Shown: positions 43,737 to 50,836 of the stretch, in pieces
Layout: each line of letters opens with the position of its first letter
Position numbering within the stretch: position 1 is the stretch's first letter
Source: a virus
Virus record (IMG/VR): IMGVR_UViG_3300042563_001342
Coordinates: 1-50,836 of that record
Strand: one strand, 5' to 3'
Length of the DNA stretch: 50,836 nucleotides
Notes under the pieces: model-generated
Told to the model about the DNA's origin: nothing
Database searches by the model: none
What the model saw: only the letters and a program-made list of their open reading frames with translations
Translations under genes and position numbers: made by a program

Positions 43737-45531
43737 AATCGTCTATTATTGGTTCTGCGGTTATGTTTTGTTCACTATAATTAGTTCCTTCTGGTATTAT
43801 TCTAAAAATAATTGTGTCATTTGGATAATGAACACCATTTAAAAATGGATAATTAACCCCAACATTATCTGAATCAATATAACCATAACTATATAAATCT
43901 TTCCATAAAAAAGAGTCTTTACTTGATGAGAAATAAGCATAGTTTGGAACATCTACAACATTTTTCTTATCACCCTCTTCAATATATGTTGAAAAAGCCC
44001 TTATACTTAATCCATGATGAGGTTGATAATAATATCCAAATGGATTACCCACCTGTGGATTTGATGTACCTATATCAAACACTTCAGGGTTGTACGTTAT
44101 TTTATGAAACAATGTTGAAATAACTCTTTCAGTTTGTTCAAAATTATTCCATTCACAATAATCACCATCTAATGTATCACCTTCTTTTAATGGTAAAACA
44201 TATGTAAAATTAATTTTTTGACCATTTAATTTTGTCCCCAATGGTGTTTGATAAGTACCTAAAGGAAAATTAGTGTCTGAATCTGAATTATTATCTCTCC
44301 ACCAAAAAGACGATAGTTTATCTGTGGGGTCTAAAGGTAAATTAAATTCATACCCTTTCTTTAAACCATAATCCCCTAACCCAGCACCTTTAGGTCTTCC
44401 TAAAGTTAATCCGAAATAACCTTTCCAAATAGTCGTAAAAAATAACTCAGTAATTGGTCGTTGTAAATTGTCTAATAATGGATTTATTTTAATATCTTTA
44501 CTAAAAGATAATGTGTAATTTTGCGAACCTTCCTTTATTGAAACTCTCGCAATTCTATTGGGTGTATAACCACTACTTTCATATTTTTTCTTAATACCAA
44601 AAATATTTTGGTCAAATCCTGCGTTAACTAAAACTGCGTCATCAACATTAGTTAAAATCTTATGTTTTCTAACATAATATGATGAGGTAGTATCATCAGG
44701 GTTATCAGAATTAACAACTCTTTTAAATGTACCTTCAACACCATCATCAAATGTTAATCCGGTAAAACCAACATTAAAAATATTAAATATATATAAATCA
44801 CTACCATCAAACCCATCACCTAATGAATATACCTCAAAAGTGTCAATATTATTATATGAAAAATTTAACTTAACCGATTCACCAGCAGTTAATCCATGTT
44901 TAACAGGACATCTAAAAGCAACAATATTTTGACCATTATTTTCATCATTTTCAATAATAAATGGTATACCATCAGACGCCACCCAATTTAAAGTTTCTGT
45001 TGTTTTTTTCTCAATAGCCGCTAATTTTTGGTTATAAACATTTTCAAAAGGATAACTTATAAAATGATTCCAATTATATGTTGAGGCACTTTTGCTCACA
45101 AAATTAACATGACTATAACCACTAATATTTGGAACGGTATAACCAATTTCATTGTAATCACTTCTAATAAAATCAAACTCATGATACTGAGGAAATCCTG
45201 TCCACGCAATATCTGGGTTAATAGGACAATTAGATTGTGCCGCCGCAACCTCATTAACATAATACAAATTATTTTCTAATGGAACATAATTTGTGAATCC
45301 AGTGTACGAATTATTAAATAACACGGAAAATTTACATGTAGGTCTAAAAATATCAGACTTTTGTCTTTCATCATTAAACACTTGTTCTAAATTTACATCA
45401 ATATTTCTATCAAACTCAACATTTTGTTGAGCAGTTTGAACTAATGGTACATTAAACATCAGATTAGTATCTGGTGCTGATTTATACCTTAATGAACCTA
45501 AAATTACTCTTGTATCTATTCTATTACCCAT
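43729..45531 (-). CDS. structural protein of the baseplate operon, 600 aa
   Basis: A 600-residue protein with many Phe, Tyr, Asn and Asp and a beta-rich pattern. Notable stretches are FRPTCKFSVLFNNSYTGFTN, VAFRCPVKHGLTAGESVKLN (about 200-225, resembling the HGLxxGxxVxL element of beta-sandwich tail proteins) and SFWWRDNNSDSDTNFPLG. No enzyme signature. It follows the giant protein gene by 2 bases and overlaps the next by 8 bp, so it is expressed as part of the tail operon. Probably a baseplate or tail component. Confidence 0.66.
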   Translation of the reverse strand: MGNRIDTRVILGSLRYKSAPDTNLMFNVPLVQTAQQNVEFDRNIDVNLEQVFNDERQKSDIFRPTCKFSVLFNNSYTGFTNYVPLENNLYYVNEVAAAQSNCPINPDIAWTGFPQYHEFDFIRSDYNEIGYTVPNISGYSHVNFVSKSASTYNWNHFISYPFENVYNQKLAAIEKKTTETLNWVASDGIPFIIENDENNGQNIVAFRCPVKHGLTAGESVKLNFSYNNIDTFEVYSLGDGFDGSDLYIFNIFNVGFTGLTFDDGVEGTFKRVVNSDNPDDTTSSYYVRKHKILTNVDDAVLVNAGFDQNIFGIKKKYESSGYTPNRIARVSIKEGSQNYTLSFSKDIKINPLLDNLQRPITELFFTTIWKGYFGLTLGRPKGAGLGDYGLKKGYEFNLPLDPTDKLSSFWWRDNNSDSDTNFPLGTYQTPLGTKLNGQKINFTYVLPLKEGDTLDGDYCEWNNFEQTERVISTLFHKITYNPEVFDIGTSNPQVGNPFGYYYQPHHGLSIRAFSTYIEEGDKKNVVDVPNYAYFSSSKDSFLWKDLYSYGYIDSDNVGVNYPFLNGVHYPNDTIIFRIIPEGTNYSEQNITAEPIIDDCE

Positions 45532-45533
45532 AA

Positions 45534-48500
45534 TTAATTAACAAAGGTTGTTGTATCAATCCATTTAGTTGTAAACCTATCAAATGCAGACGCACCTTTC
45601 TTTAAACCAAAGTAAAAATGAAATGGAGCACCTACTGTTACCGAGTCTTCTTTCGGATTATTTCTCTCCCAATTTCCAATAAATTCATCTATTTGACCAC
45701 TAGCGTTAACTGCGTAGATGTATCCTTTATAATAATTAGTCTCAGATGAATTATTATCAGTACCTCTAAAATATCTTGATGTTGTTTCTATTCTATCCAT
45801 TGATTGATATTTTAACGAGAGAAAACTACCATCACCATTAATTGGGTCTGTATTCCAACCATTATCTTCTTTTCCAAATATCGACGGATTACTCGATAAT
45901 TCTTCAATTCTCCATTGATAAAAAGGAACTTGTTGACTAAACGCGTCAAAATAACTAAATCCACAAGGTGAGTTATCCGGAACAGTATCATCAACAATTG
46001 TTCTTTTCGGTGTAATAAAGTCTCTTGTTTGAGTATCCGAATTAAAGAAAATTCCAATAACCGCACTATCTGATGCAAACCCATTCCAATAAACAGGATT
46101 TTGTTGTGGTGGTGGATTATCCGGATAATTTAGCGATTCAAAAGGTGCAACCCCAAGTTCAGAATTAATTGAAATTAACTGAGCATAATCACCATCAACT
46201 TTATATTTTACACGACTAAAATATGCTGTAATATTAGACCCCACCAAAAATTGTAACATTTGGTCAATAAAACTTTTATTTATTAATCTACTAATAATCA
46301 ATAAATTTAATATTTCTGTCACATTACCATAAGTTGTTGTTGCCAATTTATTTGCAACATATCCATCATATGCGTCAGACATAACTAATTCTTGTAAATA
46401 AGCACTTCTTGGACCTAAATCAATTAAAGTTGTTGGTGTTAATAAATAATTAAAATTATCTCCTTGAGCATTACTAAAACTAGATGATGATGGTCTATTT
46501 TTACCAATAAAAATACCAGTAGAATCTTTATATGGACTACATCTATAATAAAAATTATTAGTTGGGTGTAGCACCAATGTGTCTGTACAAAATTCACTAT
46601 TAGCAACATTTGGTTGGTTTCCAAATGGGCTACCATACGTAACGTCATTATGGAAGGAATACGCGTATAAAGTACCATTTATCCAATTATTCGCAAATAT
46701 ATGTGACCAAACATTTCTACACGCACCAAGATTAATACTACTTCTAGATATCCATTCAGTTAATAAACCAAAATCTCGAAGTAATGAAACAAAAACTGTT
46801 GTTACAACAATATAACAACCCCCTTGAAAGATTGTCTTTCCATTATATTCTTCACATCCGCCGTGATTTATTGTTATATTACCGTTACTATCATCACCAT
46901 AACACTCTAATGGCACAGAACCACTACAAGTAAATGAATTAATTACACTATTTGTGAAATTTTGAGTATCCCCCGTTAAATCTTGAGATGCTCCACCACC
47001 ACCTGTAGACGCCGCACTAACAGTTGTATCAATACCCACTAAACCTTCATCAGGAATATCATACATCATAAAAGATGAATTATGTTGCAACGAAAATCCA
47101 TTACAACAAGTTTGTTCAACAGTAGTTGAGGTCGGTAATCTATCCGACCTCATAACCATTTTTCTATTAGTAGTAGGTGTTGAAGTTAAAATATAATTTA
47201 AAGTATTACCCGTTGTATTATATATTGGTGCAAAATAATTACCATCCCAAGACCAACTGTAATTATTTGGATTAATATCTGGATTAGAAATTAATCTCAT
47301 ATATGCTAAAGACCCTCCTTCAACAATTTCACCAATATAATACCCTCTATTTTTTGTTGTATCAGAACCATTACCATTACTAACCGGAGCATAAGTAGTA
47401 CAACTAAATACCCCACCAAAACCATAATTACTGGTTTGTGACAAACTCCATTCACTTGTAAAATCATTTTGAGCAATAACTTTTAAACCATACACACTGT
47501 TTGCTTGAGCCCCATCAGAAACTGGTAATGGGAATTCAAAACCCACCTCAGGACCAGGACAACTTGGTCGATAAGTTAAAGCGTTGTTATCTAATCTAGA
47601 ATAATAACTAAATAACGGAGAGGTGAATGATGAAAATGAAGTGGTGTCTGCGGTAAAATCAAACGTATCAAAATATAATTTTTCACCTGAATATGAATCT
47701 GTTGCTAAATTATTTGGTATGTTATTTTTATCGTGACTAACATTTTTGAATTTTCCTTGAATAGGATAGTTCATTTTGTAATTACCCTCAATAATTAATG
47801 AGGGGTCGCTACCTAAATTTTTACCAAATAAAATATTTAAATCGTATCTAATTTTCACTCTCGGTACATTAGGGTCAACACCTCTATTTAAGATTAAAAC
47901 ACATTGTTGGTCAGGGTCTTTCAGATAATTTATTGGTTTTTTTAATATTGGAAAATCTTGACTACCATCTTTAGTGTAATCTCCACCCCAACAACCTGCT
48001 GGTAGTTCACTACCACCTGCCCATCTTTGAAGAAACATATCATTATGTAGAAATCTTTCATTAAGAGAATTAGGTATTGTTGTCCCACATTGTCCACTAA
48101 ATTCAGAATAAGTCATACCTGTTATAACTTGGAAATATTCTAAATCCATCGGGAATTTATAATAATTATTATAACCATTTGTTGTACCAGTAAATTCCGT
48201 TGAACCCGTTAACATAACATTATATGTAACCCCTGAAGGAGAACCCGCCGGATTAGGGTTAGCATAAGAGAAAGAAACTTGTGTCATTCCTGTAGATGTA
48301 AATCCTGTAATCGCTTGATTACCATAAGAATTTGTTACACCACTAAATAAATTAATATCTTTGGTTAATGTAGGGTTTTGAAATGAAATCATTTGACCAA
48401 CTTTCAAACTATTTAAACTATTTTTATCACATAAAATGACTATAGTATTATCATAATGGAATTTAGTTAAAGGACTATTATTTGCCGGGTCAAATGTTAC

Positions 48501-50828
48501 TTTTATTCTATTAACACCACCACCCGGATTTGAACCAGGACTTCCATCAAAATACTTCGCCTTTGTGTTAAACAAATTCATTCTTTCCGCCAAAGTTAAA
48601 TTAGACGAAAATATATAATCATTTTCTTGATTACCATTAAGCTCATAAACAATTTCCTGTACTTTTGGAATCCCAACACTATTATCACTATCACCAGCGG
48701 GTATTTTACCTGAATAAATTGATGTAACAGCATTTTTTATTGATGAATCCACCGAATTACCCGGAATTTTATATAAAGGACTACTAACCCCCAACAAAAC
48801 TAAAGATGACGATAATGCGTTATCCGGTGCAGGGTCAAGATATATATATGGGCAAGGTAACTCCTCTGTAGAATCTCCTGAAATATCTGAAACGGAAGTG
48901 CTCGCTTCTTCACTCACACTACCTTCAGTACCAGGTGTTTGACCAACAGAACAATCACATAAATCACAATCCGGATAAGTTAACATAGGTAATGAAATAC
49001 CTTTTAAATCCATCTTCCATAATTCCTTCAATATAATAACAAAAGCCGCAATAAGCAATATATAAAGAATAATTTGTAGTAAGTACCCAACAATTAAACC
49101 TAAAGCATATGGTACAGTCCCCACAACTAAAACCGCCGTATTGACCACCTGTACCGTATAATAAAGTATTAACGCCGGTATTATTAATATTCTAAGCAAC
49201 ATTATTGTAAAATATAATAAATGGGCGGTAATCAATAATAAAAAAAGCACCGGTCTAAATACCATCATTAGAAATGAATATAAAATATAAATGATATCAA
49301 ATCTCATATTAGAATCATTTGTTGGAAATTTGTTATTTTCACTATTACAACTATCATCCAAAATATTTTTAATCCCAATAAATCTATCAGGTGTAATACC
49401 TTTTCTAAATTTATCAACTAACTGAGATACTGTATAAACTTTATTATATTGCATTACATAAAATTTATCGTCACAATCAATTGCTTCTTGAATCATTTGT
49501 CTACCAATGTTTGCACCACTACTTGTAGACGTACCTGTATATCCATAATCCGCCCAATCTAAACTAAAAGCATATGATTTCATAGCCAAATCATACGGTG
49601 AATTCAATGTTCTATTAGAAGAACTCAATGGGTCTGAACCACTAGTAGTCCACCCATGTTCTCTAACATTTGGTACAATAAAATAACCTCTCTTTATTTG
49701 TTCTGATAATGATGGAGACTGGTCCCATTTTACTTTAAAACGACATTTGGCTCTCGTTGGAATACCTTTTTTAGGGTCATTTGATAAGACTTGTTCCCCA
49801 AACTCATTTGTAATGTAATAATCCAAATTCATTGGTATATCAACTAACCACGTACCATTTGAATCAATTACTTTACCCCCCTCATCTAAATCAAAAGATT
49901 CCAATATTGGTCTACCATATTCATCTTGGAATATTGTTTGACGTATACCTAAAATTTCACCAGGACCCGTAGTTAAACTACATAAATAACCCGCATTACC
50001 TCTAACTTGACACGTTCGTTTTAAAGCATCCTCATCAGTTGTAGAAACTATGGAACCCATAAAAATAGCTGTAGGGTTAATATCAATCCCCGCTTCCGAC
50101 GATAAGTCAAAATCTGTTCTTGTAATCCCTAAATTACATATTTGTGGTTGACCCCATAAAGGTTCAACTTCAACAGTTCTATTAATAGTTATAATTTGAG
50201 GTAAACTTCTTAAATTGGTTGATGATTTAAATGAAACTCCCGCAACTTGAGATGGTGTAGCAATACCCATTCTTATTAAATCTTGTGGTGATAATGAAAA
50301 TTCTCCAATATCCGATAAGTCAATATCAACAACAATTGTTTGACTACCGGTTGGTAATCCAAATATCATATAATCCCCACTTGTATTAGTTACTGTGGAA
50401 AATTTATAGTATTTATCGTAAACTTGGATTAATGTTGGGTCAACTAAAACATCTTTTCTAGTGAAGAAGGTTCCAGTTGGTATATGACCACTGTGGGATT
50501 GAGTATATGGTAATAAATTATAACGGTATCCGTCATCATTAAGGTCAGAAAGTGATTTATAAGGGTATAATTCGGAAATTACGGGGTCTAATTCATCAGT
50601 ACTATCTAATGGAACAAATATTGAAACTTTAGCGTTTGGAATACCAAAACCATTATTAACACTAACTCTACCGACAAGAACTCCATAATCCGAGCATTGT
50701 CTAGTATATATTTGACTTTGTAATATTTTTAGAGATAATATTTCTAAATACTCAAATTCTTGGTCTATCAAGACATTAAGTGATTTATCAACACCAGGCT
50801 CAGTTCTTATTCTAAATGAATTGGACAT
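45534..50828 (-). CDS. giant virion-type protein with internal membrane segments, 1764 aa
   Basis: A 1764-residue protein that starts 9 bases inside the right edge. The N-terminus has a carboxypeptidase-regulatory/CNA_B-like unit (VLVGRVSVNNGFGIPNAKVSIFV and YYKFSTVTNTSGDYMIFGLP, about residues 48-165), the type used as stalk or domain spacers. Residues ~508-602 contain about four closely packed hydrophobic segments (FLMMVFRPVLFLLLITAHLL onwards), followed at once by a Cys-rich CDLCDCSVGQ motif. The last ~1100 residues are beta-rich and Ser/Thr/Asn-rich with no named motif. Membrane segments in the middle of a tail protein are unusual and suggest insertion into a host membrane during DNA entry. 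It is probably the first gene of the baseplate operon in this window. Confidence 0.75.
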   Translation of the reverse strand: MSNSFRIRTEPGVDKSLNVLIDQEFEYLEILSLKILQSQIYTRQCSDYGVLVGRVSVNNGFGIPNAKVSIFVPLDSTDELDPVISELYPYKSLSDLNDDGYRYNLLPYTQSHSGHIPTGTFFTRKDVLVDPTLIQVYDKYYKFSTVTNTSGDYMIFGLPTGSQTIVVDIDLSDIGEFSLSPQDLIRMGIATPSQVAGVSFKSSTNLRSLPQIITINRTVEVEPLWGQPQICNLGITRTDFDLSSEAGIDINPTAIFMGSIVSTTDEDALKRTCQVRGNAGYLCSLTTGPGEILGIRQTIFQDEYGRPILESFDLDEGGKVIDSNGTWLVDIPMNLDYYITNEFGEQVLSNDPKKGIPTRAKCRFKVKWDQSPSLSEQIKRGYFIVPNVREHGWTTSGSDPLSSSNRTLNSPYDLAMKSYAFSLDWADYGYTGTSTSSGANIGRQMIQEAIDCDDKFYVMQYNKVYTVSQLVDKFRKGITPDRFIGIKNILDDSCNSENNKFPTNDSNMRFDIIYILYSFLMMVFRPVLFLLLITAHLLYFTIMLLRILIIPALILYYTVQVVNTAVLVVGTVPYALGLIVGYLLQIILYILLIAAFVIILKELWKMDLKGISLPMLTYPDCDLCDCSVGQTPGTEGSVSEEASTSVSDISGDSTEELPCPYIYLDPAPDNALSSSLVLLGVSSPLYKIPGNSVDSSIKNAVTSIYSGKIPAGDSDNSVGIPKVQEIVYELNGNQENDYIFSSNLTLAERMNLFNTKAKYFDGSPGSNPGGGVNRIKVTFDPANNSPLTKFHYDNTIVILCDKNSLNSLKVGQMISFQNPTLTKDINLFSGVTNSYGNQAITGFTSTGMTQVSFSYANPNPAGSPSGVTYNVMLTGSTEFTGTTNGYNNYYKFPMDLEYFQVITGMTYSEFSGQCGTTIPNSLNERFLHNDMFLQRWAGGSELPAGCWGGDYTKDGSQDFPILKKPINYLKDPDQQCVLILNRGVDPNVPRVKIRYDLNILFGKNLGSDPSLIIEGNYKMNYPIQGKFKNVSHDKNNIPNNLATDSYSGEKLYFDTFDFTADTTSFSSFTSPLFSYYSRLDNNALTYRPSCPGPEVGFEFPLPVSDGAQANSVYGLKVIAQNDFTSEWSLSQTSNYGFGGVFSCTTYAPVSNGNGSDTTKNRGYYIGEIVEGGSLAYMRLISNPDINPNNYSWSWDGNYFAPIYNTTGNTLNYILTSTPTTNRKMVMRSDRLPTSTTVEQTCCNGFSLQHNSSFMMYDIPDEGLVGIDTTVSAASTGGGGASQDLTGDTQNFTNSVINSFTCSGSVPLECYGDDSNGNITINHGGCEEYNGKTIFQGGCYIVVTTVFVSLLRDFGLLTEWISRSSINLGACRNVWSHIFANNWINGTLYAYSFHNDVTYGSPFGNQPNVANSEFCTDTLVLHPTNNFYYRCSPYKDSTGIFIGKNRPSSSSFSNAQGDNFNYLLTPTTLIDLGPRSAYLQELVMSDAYDGYVANKLATTTYGNVTEILNLLIISRLINKSFIDQMLQFLVGSNITAYFSRVKYKVDGDYAQLISINSELGVAPFESLNYPDNPPPQQNPVYWNGFASDSAVIGIFFNSDTQTRDFITPKRTIVDDTVPDNSPCGFSYFDAFSQQVPFYQWRIEELSSNPSIFGKEDNGWNTDPINGDGSFLSLKYQSMDRIETTSRYFRGTDNNSSETNYYKGYIYAVNASGQIDEFIGNWERNNPKEDSVTVGAPFHFYFGLKKGASAFDRFTTKWIDTTTFVN

Positions 50829-50836
50829 AATAATCT

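Overview
The window looks like part of a large tailed bacteriophage (Caudoviricetes, probably a contractile T4-like or jumbo phage) that infects a member of the Bacteroidetes/Flavobacteriia. It encodes tail-fibre and baseplate-type proteins, an endolysin cassette and a T4-style recombination and priming set (gp46/gp47-like SbcC and SbcD, a CHC2/TOPRIM primase, a RuvC-fold resolvase, a PD-(D/E)XK nuclease). The host is suggested by SprB-type repeats, by promoters matching the Bacteroidetes consensus (TTG, about 20 bp, TAnnTTTG), by strong AT bias and by the lack of Shine-Dalgarno sequences. I saw no tRNA, rRNA, CRISPR array, integrase or transposase.

Layout. Positions 1-17476 are transcribed leftwards. 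The DNA-metabolism operon (17476 to 9091) holds primase, PD-(D/E)XK nuclease, zinc-ribbon protein, SbcD-like nuclease, SAM methyltransferase, several small proteins, a P-loop kinase-like protein and the SbcC-like ATPase. It starts at a host-type promoter and ends at a strong terminator (9052-9086). Next come a beta-class DNA methyltransferase with an overlapping unknown partner, then a second host-type promoter driving an unknown gene and a phage sigma-70 factor that ends at a terminator (about 6001-6039). After that come two membrane proteins, an amidase endolysin, a structural-type protein, a spanin-like overlapping pair, a DUF5872-motif protein and an EF-hand/zinc-knuckle protein, closed by a terminator (611-645).

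Positions 17563-34686 run rightwards and form an adhesin island. It contains fibres with Thr-Pro 'TPTPT' linkers, PKD-like, LRR-like, SprB-like and delta-60 domains, a very long fibre of IGGG (YadA-head-like) repeats, duplicated anchor domains, a GT-A-like glycosyltransferase and a RuvC-like resolvase. Most genes in the island are preceded by an 8-bp box, TATTTATA. The box always reads in this orientation on the coding strand and is probably the late promoter. A bidirectional terminator (34690-34717) separates the island from the last block.

Positions 34719-50828 run leftwards and form a tightly coupled baseplate/tail operon. It ends in a 1017-residue protein with seven SprB-like repeats and begins with a 1764-residue protein that carries an unexpected cluster of membrane segments.

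How the parts may work together (inference). Host RNA polymerase reads the TAnnTTTG promoters early, and the sigma factor made there is the best candidate to read the TATTTATA boxes later. The recombination proteins could act on the many near-identical repeats in the adhesin genes and shuffle receptor-binding domains. The glycosyltransferase inside the fibre cluster could modify the Thr-rich linkers.
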